A DNA stretch of 64,000 nt, taken from Streptomyces sp. Tu 3180. Its GTDB lineage: Bacteria > Actinomycetota > Actinomycetes > Streptomycetales > Streptomycetaceae. The position numbers and the translations under genes were made by a program. The stretch spans positions 7,046,001 to 7,110,000 of the forward strand of contig NZ_WOXS01000002.1 in NCBI RefSeq assembly GCF_009852415.1. Direction: 5' to 3'. Shown piece after piece: positions 52,383 through 60,234 of this stretch. The notes beneath the pieces are model-generated. The model ran no database searches. It was not told the DNA's origin and saw nothing but the letters and a program-made list of their open reading frames with translations. Every line of letters begins with the position of its first letter. Within the stretch, counting starts at the first letter, position 1.

Positions 52383-52775
52383 TCAGCAGTCCCTGAACTC
52401 CGGTGACTGGTTCAGCACCTGTGCCCGCACCGAGGTGAACCGCCCGTGCGTCTTTCCACCCCTCGCCTCCGGACGGAACGCCGCCACCCGGTGGCAGTTC
52501 TGGAAGGCCAGGGCCACGCCGAAGTGGCGCTCCAGACTGCCGCGGATCGCGTCGCTGGCGAGGGCGCGCAGCAGCTGCCCCCGTTCCCCCTCCGAGGGCG
52601 GAGGAGTCCGGTTGTCGGTGAAGTCGGCGTCGCCGTCCCGCAGTTCGGCGGCGAGGGAGGCGATCAGGTCGTAGGCGTACGGCAGGGACGTGCGGACGGT
52701 GTCCACGAAGTCCTCCTCGCGGATGTCGCCGTGCTCGGCCTCGGTGAGGAGCTTCGGGGAGACGTCGAGGGACAT
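52383..52775 (-). CDS. Conserved hypothetical partner of the ParA/CooC-like ATPase
   Basis: 130 residues, helical, acidic first half, with the end FQNCHRVAAFRPEARGGKTH and QVLNQSPEFRDC carrying two cysteines. It lies 52 bases downstream of the ATPase gene on the same strand and is probably co-transcribed from the promoter behind the Zur-like box. The spacer contains an eight-G run. The function is unknown; a metal-related role would follow from the neighbour and the box. Confidence 0.75.
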   Translation of the reverse strand: MSLDVSPKLLTEAEHGDIREEDFVDTVRTSLPYAYDLIASLAAELRDGDADFTDNRTPPPSEGERGQLLRALASDAIRGSLERHFGVALAFQNCHRVAAFRPEARGGKTHGRFTSVRAQVLNQSPEFRDC

Positions 52776-52789
52776 GAAGGGGTCCGTTC

Positions 52790-52808
52790 TTTTTGGGGGG
52801 GGTGGGGG
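52790..52808. repeat. Homopolymer-rich tract (T5-G8-T-G5)
   Basis: Five T, eight G, one T and five G in a row lie between the ATPase stop and the next start. Such runs are prone to slippage and could vary leader length of the small gene. Confidence 0.9.
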
Positions 52809-52827
52809 TCGATGAGGAGGTGATGCG

Positions 52828-53790
52828 TCAGGACAGTGCCGCCGGGCCCGGCACGAAGTCCGGGTCCACCTGGGCCGCCAGGTCCTCGCCCGTGCGCTCG
52901 TCCGCCCACGCGCGGGCGTTGCGCAGGTGGAACTCGACGGCGTGGCGGTGCAGGCGGTCCCAGTCCCTGGGGTGGGCGTCGACGGCCTCGCGCAGGAGGT
53001 TCAGCGCGTGCCGGTTCTGCGGCTCCAGGGAGTCCAGGCCGTCCGGTTCGGACCGGCCCTGCTCCGCCGCGCGCACCCAGTCCGAGTGCACCAGGTGGGT
53101 CAGCAGGTCGTCCCCCACCTGTTCCTTGAGGAAGAGCAGGTCGTCCTCGCCCGTCACCTTGTTGCCGACGACCGCGATGCGGATGCCGAACTCGCGTGCG
53201 TGGTCACGGTACTGGCGGTAGACCGACACGCCCTTGCGGGTGGGTTCGGCCACCAGGAAGGTCATGTCGAAGCGGGTGAACAGGCCGGAGGCGAAGGCGT
53301 CGGCGCCCGCGGTCATGTCGACCACCACGTATTCGCCGGGGCCGTCGACCAGATGGCCCAGGTACAGCTCCACCGCGCCCAGCTTGGAGTGGTAGCAGGC
53401 CACTCCCAGGTCGCTCTCCTCGAACTCGCCGGTGACCATCAGCGGGACCCCGCCGGCCCGGGAGACGTGCCGCGTGTGCAGTTCGTCGTCGCCGAGGAGG
53501 CGCAGCAGGCGTGAACCGCGGCCGGGCGGAGTGGTCTTGATCATGGACTCGGGAGAGGCGATGCGGGGGTTGGTGCCGCGCAGAAAGGACTTGATGTCGT
53601 GCAGACGGGGGCCCAGGGGAGGGGGCGTCGCGGGGGTGTCCTCACCGGGGGCGAGCGCCTGCGCCAGGTGCTGGTTGATGTCCCCGTCGACGGCGAGGAC
53701 CGGAGCGCCGTCGCGCGCCAGGTGGCGGGCGAACAGGGCGGACAGGGTCGTCTTGCCGCTGCCGCCCTTGCCGACGAAGGCGATTCTCAC
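52828..53790 (-). CDS. ParA/CooC-like P-loop ATPase
   Basis: 320 residues from the GTG at 53790 with AAGGAGG upstream. The deviant Walker A FVGKGGSGKTTLS starts at residue 5, followed by VLAVDGDINQHLAQAL and YVVVDMTAGADAFASGLFTR. It is closer to CooC (nickel insertion into CO dehydrogenase) and MinD-like metal-center ATPases than to chromosome-segregating ParA; no parB or centromere-like repeats are near. A Zur-like box lies just upstream, so zinc supply may control it and a zinc or nickel chaperone role is plausible. It is followed by a small gene in the same operon. Confidence 0.85.
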   Translation of the reverse strand: MRIAFVGKGGSGKTTLSALFARHLARDGAPVLAVDGDINQHLAQALAPGEDTPATPPPLGPRLHDIKSFLRGTNPRIASPESMIKTTPPGRGSRLLRLLGDDELHTRHVSRAGGVPLMVTGEFEESDLGVACYHSKLGAVELYLGHLVDGPGEYVVVDMTAGADAFASGLFTRFDMTFLVAEPTRKGVSVYRQYRDHAREFGIRIAVVGNKVTGEDDLLFLKEQVGDDLLTHLVHSDWVRAAEQGRSEPDGLDSLEPQNRHALNLLREAVDAHPRDWDRLHRHAVEFHLRNARAWADERTGEDLAAQVDPDFVPGPAALS

Positions 53791-53806
53791 CGGCACCCCT
53801 CCTTTT

Positions 53807-53821
53807 TGAAAATGAATGTCA
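53807..53821. promoter_or_regulatory. Zur-like box
   Basis: TGAAAATGAATGTCA matches the Streptomyces Zur box TGAAAATGATTTTCA at 13 of 15 positions. It is 17 bases before the ATPase start codon and in a low-GC patch. Repression of the ATPase operon when zinc is plentiful is the simplest reading. Confidence 0.65.
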
Positions 53822-53912
53822 TGTGAGTAGGTTCTAGGGTGCGGCATAGGGAGGTGTCAAACTCCTCCGCCCGTGTCGGCTGATCTTCATCCGCCCGATC
53901 GACTCGGAAGGG

Positions 53913-54301
53913 TTGATGCGTATGGATTGCAAGTGCGTAGCTGCAGTGGCGGCCGGGCTGCTGCTGGCCGCGGCCGGTTCCGCCGTCGTGGCGGCGGCGC
54001 GTCCCGCCGGGTGGTCGGGGGCCGCCGGAGTGGTGCCCGCGGCCGGATGCGTCGTCCTGCTCACCCCCGGCCAGATGCTCGTCGTGCCCGTGGCCCGCGC
54101 CTGGGTGCCCGACCTCGCCCAGGAGGGCCGGCCCGGCCTCTGCACCGGGGCGCTGTCCTCGGTCCCCGGCCTGATCGTCCTGCTCGGCAGCTCGGCAGCT
54201 CGGCGACCGGGGCGCTGCTGCACGCGGGGCTGCCGCCGGCGGTGCCGTGGCTGGTGCCGGCCGCGGTGGCGGCGGTGCTGCTCCCGGGGAGGCGCCCGTG
54301 A
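53913..54301 (+). pseudogene. C-terminal remnant of an MFS transporter
   Basis: The frame encodes only the last ~130 residues of an MFS permease (VAAGLLLAAAGSAVVAAARP; PAAGCVVLLTPGQMLVVPVA; TGALSSVPGLIVLLGSSA). At 54188-54203 the 8-base unit CAGCTCGG is duplicated, shifting the frame; with one copy removed the protein reads on as ATGALLHAGLPPAVPWLVPA to a stop at 54301. It has lost its 5' two thirds and is broken again near its end, so it is not functional. Confidence 0.8.
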
Positions 54302-54367
54302 GCACCTCGCGCCCCGCTCACCCCGCCCCGCGCATCGCCTCCCACCCGCCCCGCGCCTCGCCCCGTG

Positions 54368-55129
54368 TCACCCGGCGACCAGTTCCCGCACCTCGGCGGC
54401 GGGAGCCGGCACCCGCACCCGCGACGTCCGCCACAGCCACAGCACGTCGCGTCCGAACGACCACACCAGCAGCCCCAGCGCCAGCGCCACCACACCGACG
54501 TTGGCCCCGTGCGGCAGCAGGTCCGCGCCCGCCAGCAGCAACAGCACCCCCTGCAGCGCGGCCACCGTCTTGCGGGCCGTGCTCGGCGGGAGCGGCGCCG
54601 TCAGCCAGGGCCACACGCGCGCCGCCGCGACGAAGACGTACCGCATCGAGCCGATCAGCAGCACCCACGGCCCCAGCGCCGTCGACACGTACACGCTCAG
54701 CACCAGGATCAGGAAGGCGTCCACCTCCATGTCGAAGCGGGCGCCCAGCGGGGTCGACGTACCGGTCCTGCGCGCCACCTTCCCGTCCACGCCGTCGAGG
54801 ACCAGTGCCACGGCGGTCAGGCCGACGAGGAGGGAGACGGGCGGCGAGTCCTGGAAGGAGTCGGCGACCAGCGCGGTCACCCCGCCGACCAGGGTGGCCC
54901 GGCCGAGGGTGACCCGGTTGGCCGCGCCGAAGGAGCGCGGCCGGGACCGGTGCAGGGCCCGGGAGAGCACCGCCCAGGTGGCGGCGGCGAACGCGAGGCC
55001 GGTCAGCCAGCCCGCCGGGCCCATGCCGACCGCCGTACCGATCAGGGCCAGCAACAGGATCTGCACGCCCGCCCCCACGGCGGTCTCCTGCTGTACGAGC
55101 CTCGCGTCGTGACTGTTGTTCAGGGCCAC
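54368..55129 (-). CDS. CDP-alcohol phosphatidyltransferase family membrane enzyme
   Basis: 253 residues from the GTG at 55129 (GGAGG seven bases upstream). The signature D-G-x2-D-G-x2-A-R-x8-G-x3-D-x3-D is present as LDGVDGKVARRTGTST followed by PLGARFDMEVD. Five or six hydrophobic segments (QILLLALIGTAVGMGPAGWL; LVGLTAVALVLDG; FLILVLSVYVSTALGPWVLL; ALQGVLLLLAGADL; GVVALALGLLVWSF) give a polytopic membrane protein. It would transfer a phospho-alcohol from a CDP-activated donor to make a lipid or lipid-linked product. It is divergent from the dehydrogenase gene that starts the cluster at 55238. Confidence 0.9.
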   Translation of the reverse strand: MALNNSHDARLVQQETAVGAGVQILLLALIGTAVGMGPAGWLTGLAFAAATWAVLSRALHRSRPRSFGAANRVTLGRATLVGGVTALVADSFQDSPPVSLLVGLTAVALVLDGVDGKVARRTGTSTPLGARFDMEVDAFLILVLSVYVSTALGPWVLLIGSMRYVFVAAARVWPWLTAPLPPSTARKTVAALQGVLLLLAGADLLPHGANVGVVALALGLLVWSFGRDVLWLWRTSRVRVPAPAAEVRELVAG

Positions 55130-55237
55130 CGAGCATCCTCCGGCCGTGTGACAGAGTCGATCAGCGCCGCTACCTTGTGCGCGGCCTGTGCACCACTCGG
55201 TACGCGGGCCGCTTCCCGACCGTTCAGGAGGACTTCG

Positions 55238-56215
55238 ATGAATCGCACCGCCCGTGCGTTCTGGCTCGACTCGCCCGGGCGGGGGGAGATCCGCGAGGTC
55301 GCCCTGCCGGCTGCCGGCGAGGGGGAGGTGCTGGTGCGCTCGCTGTGCTCCGGGGTGAGCCGCGGCACGGAGACGCTCGTCTTCCGCGGCGGGGTGCCGG
55401 AGAGCCAGTACGCGGCCATGCGGGCGCCGTTCCAGGAGGGCGACTTCCCGGGGCCCGTGAAGTACGGCTACCTCAACGTGGGGGTGGTGGAGGAGGGACC
55501 CGAGGAGCTCACCGGCCGGACGGTCTTCTGCCTCTACCCGCATCAGACCCGCTACGTCGTCCCGGCGGGCGCCGTCACGCCCGTGCCCGACGGGGTGCCC
55601 GCCGGACGGGCCGTGCTGGCCGGCACCGTGGAGACCGCCGTCAACGCCCTGTGGGACGCGGCACCGCTGGTCGGCGACCGGATCGCCGTGGTCGGCGGCG
55701 GCATGGTCGGCTGCTCGGTGGCCGCGCTGCTGGCGCGCTTCCCCGGCGTACGCGTCCAGCTCGTCGACGCCGACCCGGCGCGGGCGAGGACCGCCGAGGC
55801 GCTCGGCGCCGGCTTCGCCCTCCCCGGGGACGCCCTCGGCGACTGCGACCTGGTCGTCCACGCCAGCGCCACCGAGCAGGGGCTGGGCCGGGCGCTCGAA
55901 CTGCTCCGTGCCGAGGGCACGGTCGTCGAACTGAGCTGGTACGGCGACCGCAAGGTGAGCCTCCCGCTGGGTGAGGCCTTCCACTCCCGGCGGCTGACCG
56001 TCCGCGGCAGCCAGGTCGGCACCGTCTCCCCGGCCCGCGCGAACCGCAGCTACGCCGACCGGCTCGCCCTCGCCCTCGACCTGCTCGCCGACCCCGCGTT
56101 CGACGCCCTCGTCACCGGTGAGTCCGCCTTCGACGAACTGCCCGACGTCATGCCCCGGCTCGCCTCCGGCGAGATCCCGGCGCTGTGCCACCGCGTGCGC
56201 TACGACACCGCATGA
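55238..56215 (+). CDS. Zinc-type alcohol dehydrogenase-like (MDR) oxidoreductase
   Basis: 325 residues; AGGAGG precedes the ATG. An N-terminal GroES-like domain (VLVRSLCSGVSRGTETLVFR) is followed by a Rossmann domain with RIAVVGGGMVGCSVAALLA and an acidic VDAD at the end of the second strand, favouring NAD(H). The SRGTE motif is typical of an MDR subgroup in natural-product and sugar pathways. It is the first gene of a plus-strand group; next is the PTPS-like gene 143 bases on. The substrate is unknown. Confidence 0.85.
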   Translation: MNRTARAFWLDSPGRGEIREVALPAAGEGEVLVRSLCSGVSRGTETLVFRGGVPESQYAAMRAPFQEGDFPGPVKYGYLNVGVVEEGPEELTGRTVFCLYPHQTRYVVPAGAVTPVPDGVPAGRAVLAGTVETAVNALWDAAPLVGDRIAVVGGGMVGCSVAALLARFPGVRVQLVDADPARARTAEALGAGFALPGDALGDCDLVVHASATEQGLGRALELLRAEGTVVELSWYGDRKVSLPLGEAFHSRRLTVRGSQVGTVSPARANRSYADRLALALDLLADPAFDALVTGESAFDELPDVMPRLASGEIPALCHRVRYDTA

Positions 56216-56358
56216 CGGTGCCGCGGGAAAACAGGCGCGCCTGACCTGAGAAAAGGCGGAGCGAGGACTGAACGCGGGAAGGCGGCCGGCCGTACTACAC
56301 GGCATCCCCGGCGGAGATCGGCCGGGGAGCAGACGCGCCGCACCTGGAGGGTCGTCCG

Positions 56359-56757
56359 TTGTTCAGCATCACCGTCCGCGATCACATCATGATCGCCCAC
56401 AGCTTCCGCGGCGAGGTCTTCGGACCGGCCCAGCGCCTGCACGGGGCCACGTTCCTCGTGGACGCCACGTTCCGGCGCGAACAGCTGGACGAGGACAACA
56501 TCGTCGTCGACATAGGGCTGGCCACACGGGAACTCGGGGCCGTCGTCGGCGAGCTGAACTACCGCAACCTCGACAACGAACCCGACTTCTCGGGGGTCAA
56601 CACCTCCACGGAGTACCTGGCCAAGGTCATCGCCGACCGCCTCGCCGAACGCGTCCACAAGGGGGCGCTGGGCGAGGGCGCCAAGGGCATCGCCCACATC
56701 GCCGTCACGCTGCACGAGTCGCACATCGCCTGGGCGAGTTACGAGCGTGCGCTGTGA
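56359..56757 (+). CDS. 6-pyruvoyl-tetrahydropterin synthase homologue (SCO6650-like)
   Basis: 132 residues from a TTG start (GGAGG nine bases upstream). The fold is that of PTPS/QueD: FSITVRDHIMIAHSFRG, LHGATFLVDATF, YRNLDNEPDFSGVNTSTEYL and a C-terminal VTLHESHIAWASYE. The zinc triad is altered: His14 and His28 remain, but the HxH third position is Ala30, and the catalytic Cys before the LHG motif is absent. Normal PTPS or QueD chemistry is therefore unlikely. S. coelicolor SCO6650 is a structurally studied PTPS homologue from the equivalent locus. It overlaps the glycosyltransferase gene by GTGA. Confidence 0.88.
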   Translation: MFSITVRDHIMIAHSFRGEVFGPAQRLHGATFLVDATFRREQLDEDNIVVDIGLATRELGAVVGELNYRNLDNEPDFSGVNTSTEYLAKVIADRLAERVHKGALGEGAKGIAHIAVTLHESHIAWASYERAL

Positions 56758-57944
56758 CCGACACGACCATCGACCGGGCCGGGGCCGCACGCCTGGACTA
56801 CGTCCCCCGGCAGGCGTCCTTCCCGAGGAACGACGGGATCATCCCCATGTCCCTGCGCACGGTGCACTTCGTGATGCCGGGCGGTGTCGACGACCCGGCC
56901 GCGCCGAGCGGCGGCAACGCCTACGACCGGCGGGCGTGCCTGGACCTGCCCGGCTTCGGCTGGCAGGTCGACCGGCACGCCGTGGCCGGTGACTGGCCCC
57001 GGCCCGGCGCCGCCGCCCGCACGGCGCTCGCCCGCACCCTGCGCGAACTGCCGGACGGCGCCGTCGTCCTGCTCGACGGGCTGGTCGCCTGCGGGGTTCC
57101 CGAGATCGTCGTCCCCGAGGCGCAGCGGCTGCGGACGGCCGTCCTCGTCCACCTCCCGCTCGGCGACGAGACCGGGCTCGACCCGGCCGTCGCCGCCGAC
57201 CTGGACGCCCGCGAGCGCGCGGTGCTGCGCGCGGTGCCCGCCGTGATCGCCACCAGCGACTGGGCGGTGCGCCGCCTCGTCTCCCACCACGGCCTCGCCC
57301 CCGACCGCGTCCACGTCGCCGCCCCCGGCGCCGACATCGCGCCCCTGGCGCCCGGCACCGACGGCGTCTCACGTCTTCTGTGCGTGGCCGCCGTGACGCC
57401 GCGCAAGGGACAGCACCGGCTGGTGGAGGCGCTGGCGGCGGTGGCCGACCTGCCGTGGAGCTGCGCGCTCGTCGGCGGGATCACCCAGGACCCCGACTAC
57501 GTCGCCCGTCTGCGGTCCCTGATCCGTGAGCACGGCCTCGAGGACCGGCTCGAACTGACCGGACCGCGGTCCGGCGCCGCACTCGACGCCGCCTACGCCG
57601 CCGCCGACCTGATGGTCCTCACGTCGTACGCGGAGACGTACGGCATGGCGGTCACCGAGGCGCTGGCGCGCGGCATCCCGGTGCTGGCCACCGACGTCGG
57701 CGGGCTGCCCGAGGCGGTCGGCCGGGCGCCCGACGGCTCGGTGCCCGGCATCCTCGTCCCGCCGGAGGACCCCGCGGCCATCGCCGCCGAACTGCGCGGC
57801 TGGTTCGGCGAGGCCGACGTGCGGCGCCGGCTGAAGGCCGCCGCCCGCGGCCGGCGTGCCGCGCTCGGCGGCTGGGCGAGCACCGCGCAGAGCCTGGCGG
57901 CGGTACTGCGCCGGCTCCCGACCGAACCCCGGAGGGCGGCATGA
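56754..57944 (+). CDS. GT4-family glycosyltransferase
   Basis: 396 residues. The C-terminal GT-B domain carries the GT4 EX7E signature ETYGMAVTEALARG and VLATDVGGLPEAV; the phosphate-binding VAAVTPRKGQHRLVEAL opens it. The N-terminal acceptor domain starts at MSLRTVHFVMPGGVDDPAAP. It would transfer a sugar from a nucleotide-sugar donor. It overlaps the PTPS-like gene (GTGA) and the methyltransferase gene (ATGA), so all belong to one pathway. Confidence 0.92.
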   Translation: MTDTTIDRAGAARLDYVPRQASFPRNDGIIPMSLRTVHFVMPGGVDDPAAPSGGNAYDRRACLDLPGFGWQVDRHAVAGDWPRPGAAARTALARTLRELPDGAVVLLDGLVACGVPEIVVPEAQRLRTAVLVHLPLGDETGLDPAVAADLDARERAVLRAVPAVIATSDWAVRRLVSHHGLAPDRVHVAAPGADIAPLAPGTDGVSRLLCVAAVTPRKGQHRLVEALAAVADLPWSCALVGGITQDPDYVARLRSLIREHGLEDRLELTGPRSGAALDAAYAAADLMVLTSYAETYGMAVTEALARGIPVLATDVGGLPEAVGRAPDGSVPGILVPPEDPAAIAAELRGWFGEADVRRRLKAAARGRRAALGGWASTAQSLAAVLRRLPTEPRRAA

Positions 57945-59017
57945 CCGAACCGGCGACCACCACTCGGCACGGCGGCGCGATCCCGGCCCCGCCCGGCCCC
58001 CGGGACGTCGCGGAGGCCGCGGCCGGCCGGCGAGGGAACACCGGGGAGTCCACGAGCACCGCCCGGCCCTCCGTCATCCCCGGCGCCGGCCCCGCGCCCC
58101 GCCCCGGGGAGCGGGCCACCCTGCGCCTGCGCGGGACCGGTGACGGGACCAGTGACGGCGAAGGTGACGGCGACGGGGCCGGGGAACCGCCCCGGTACGC
58201 GCCCGAGTGGCTCCAGCTGCGCGAGCCCGCCGATGCCGACGCCCGCGCGCACGACCTGCTCGACCCGCTGCGCGTCCGGCTCGCCGACCTGCCGCGGCGG
58301 GGCGGCGGACTCGTCGTCCACGACATCGGCTGCGGCACCGGCTCGATGGGCCGCTGGCTCGCGCCCCACCTGGACGGCGCCCAGCACTGGATCCTGCACG
58401 ACCGCGACCCCTACCTGCTGCACTTCGCCGCCGCCGCCTCCCCGCGCTCCGCCGCCGACGGCAGCCGCGTCACCGTCGAGACCCGGCGCGGCGACGTCGC
58501 CCGGCTCACCCCGGACGCGCTGGCCGGCGCCTCCCTGGTGACGGCGTCCGCGCTGCTCGACGTCCTCACCCGCGAGGAGGTCGAGGCCCTCGCCGCCGCC
58601 TGCGCCGGAGCCGGCTGCCCGGCCCTGCTCACGCTGTCCGTCACCGGGCGCGTCGAACTGACCGCGCCGCACCCGATGGACCGGGAGATCACCGAGGCGT
58701 TCAACGCCCACCAGCGCCGGGGCGGCCTGCTCGGACCGGACGCGGTCACGGTGGCGGCGGAGGTGTTCGGCGAGCACGGCGCGACGGTGCGGCTGAGCCC
58801 CAGTCCCTGGCGGCTCGGTCCCGGGCAGGCCGCGCTGACCGAGCAGTGGCTGCGGGGCTGGGTCGGCGCGGCGGTCGAGGAACGGCCCGAACTGGCGGAG
58901 CGCGCCGAGCGCTACCTGACCGAGCGTCTGTCGGCGTGTGCGGCGGGGGAGTTGCGGGTCGTCGTCCACCACGGCGACCTGCTCGCCCTGTGCCGGCCGG
59001 TGGACGGGGCCGCGTGA
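57941..59017 (+). CDS. SAM-dependent methyltransferase
   Basis: 358 residues. The first ~75 are Pro/Gly/Ala-rich and probably disordered. The Rossmann methyltransferase follows: VVHDIGCGTGSMGRWLAPHL (motif I), WILHDRDPYLL (motif II) and LVTASALLDVLTREEVEALA. The acceptor is unknown. It is translationally coupled to both neighbours (ATGA and GTGA overlaps). Confidence 0.9.
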   Translation: MTEPATTTRHGGAIPAPPGPRDVAEAAAGRRGNTGESTSTARPSVIPGAGPAPRPGERATLRLRGTGDGTSDGEGDGDGAGEPPRYAPEWLQLREPADADARAHDLLDPLRVRLADLPRRGGGLVVHDIGCGTGSMGRWLAPHLDGAQHWILHDRDPYLLHFAAAASPRSAADGSRVTVETRRGDVARLTPDALAGASLVTASALLDVLTREEVEALAAACAGAGCPALLTLSVTGRVELTAPHPMDREITEAFNAHQRRGGLLGPDAVTVAAEVFGEHGATVRLSPSPWRLGPGQAALTEQWLRGWVGAAVEERPELAERAERYLTERLSACAAGELRVVVHHGDLLALCRPVDGAA

Positions 59018-60234
59018 GCGCGCGGACGGCCCGGGTCCCCGTGGTGGGGGCGCCCGTACCGGCCGCACGGGGCGCGGCCGCGTCCCGCGGGTTCCTCGCC
59101 CGTCTCACCACCCGCACCGTGCGCACCCGCCTGTGCACCCTCGCCGGTGCCGCCGTCCTCGTGGTCCTGCTGTGGCGTCTGGGCACCGGCGCCTTCCTGG
59201 ACGGACTGCGCCGCATCGACGGGCCGACGCTGCTCGCGGCGCTCGGGATCGGACTGGTGACCACGGTCTTCAGCGCCTGGCGCTGGGCGCTGGTGGCCCG
59301 GGGCCTGAGGATCCGGCTGCCGCTCGGACCGGCCGTCGCCGACTACTACCGGGCCCTGTTCCTCAACGCGGCCCTGCCCGGAGGCGTCCTCGGCGACGTC
59401 CACCGGGCGGTGCGGCACGGGCGGAGCACCGGTGACCTGGGGCGCGGGGTGCGGGCGGTGGTCCTGGAGCGGACCGCCGGGCAGCTCGCGCTGTGCGCGG
59501 CCGGGACCGTGGTGCTGCTGACCGCGCCGTCCCCGGTACGGGACGAGGTCCGGCACGCCGCCCCGCTCGCCGGTCTCGCCGCGCTGGGCGCCTGCGCCGT
59601 CGCGCTCGCCCTGCGCATGAACCGGACGCCGTCGCGCCGGCGGCGGGCGTTGCGCGGGGCGCTCGCCGAGGCGCGCGAGGGACTGCTGTCCCGGCGCAAC
59701 GCGCCCGGGGTCCTCGTCTCCTCCCTCGTCGTGCTGGCCGGCTACGTCGCGATGTTCGTGCTCGCCGCCCGTGTCGTCGGGGCCGGGGCCTCCGTGACCG
59801 AGCTGCTGCCGCTCGCCGTGCTGGCGCTGCTCGCCATGGGGCTGCCGCTGAACGTCGGCGGCTGGGGCCCCCGGGAGGGCGTCACCGCCTGGGCGTTCGG
59901 CGCCGCCGGGCTCGGCGCCGGCCGGGGCCTGGCCGTCGCGGTGGTCTACGGGGTGCTCAGCCTCGTGGCGAGCCTGCCCGGGGTCGCCGTGCTCGTCGCC
60001 CGCTGGTACGCGGGGCTGCGCGCCGGGTCCCGGACCACCGCGTCACCCGGCGCGCGGGAGGGCGCCTACCCGCGGTCCGCCGCGCCCGTCGCGCCGGACG
60101 TACCCGCCGCAGCGCCCTCCGAGGTCAGCAGGGAGAAATACGCGCCGAAGGAATCCGTCAGGCTCGCCAGCAGTTCCTCGCCCTTTTCCGCCGAACCCAG
60201 TGAGGGACGGCCGATGACACCGGAATCGGTATAG
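59014..60234 (+). CDS. UPF0104/LPG-synthase-TM-type membrane protein (flippase-like)
   Basis: 406 residues from a GTG overlapping the methyltransferase stop. About eight hydrophobic segments (TLAGAAVLVVLLWRLGTGAF; LLAALGIGLVTTVFSAWRWA; LAGLAALGACAVALALRM; VLVSSLVVLAGYVAMFVLAA; LLPLAVLALLAMGLPLNVGG; LAVAVVYGVLSLVASLPGVA) and the family motifs RALFLNAALPGGVLGDVHRA and GWGPREGVTAWAFGAAGLG match YbhN/UPF0104 proteins, proposed to move glycolipids across membranes. With the glycosyltransferase and CDP-alcohol transferase nearby, export of a glycosylated lipid-linked product is plausible. The last ~56 residues overlap the convergent hydrolase gene and look non-conserved. Confidence 0.85.
   Translation: MSARTARVPVVGAPVPAARGAAASRGFLARLTTRTVRTRLCTLAGAAVLVVLLWRLGTGAFLDGLRRIDGPTLLAALGIGLVTTVFSAWRWALVARGLRIRLPLGPAVADYYRALFLNAALPGGVLGDVHRAVRHGRSTGDLGRGVRAVVLERTAGQLALCAAGTVVLLTAPSPVRDEVRHAAPLAGLAALGACAVALALRMNRTPSRRRRALRGALAEAREGLLSRRNAPGVLVSSLVVLAGYVAMFVLAARVVGAGASVTELLPLAVLALLAMGLPLNVGGWGPREGVTAWAFGAAGLGAGRGLAVAVVYGVLSLVASLPGVAVLVARWYAGLRAGSRTTASPGAREGAYPRSAAPVAPDVPAAAPSEVSREKYAPKESVRLASSSSPFSAEPSEGRPMTPESV

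Noticed and set aside
52828..53790. Plasmid or chromosome partition locus
   Set aside because: The ATPase is CooC/MinD-like, no parB gene and no parS-type 16-bp palindromes were found nearby.
53913..55112. Apparent 399-codon gene running from the MFS relic across the phosphatidyltransferase gene
   Set aside because: The frame only stays open because of the 8-bp duplication and then runs antisense through a conserved membrane enzyme.
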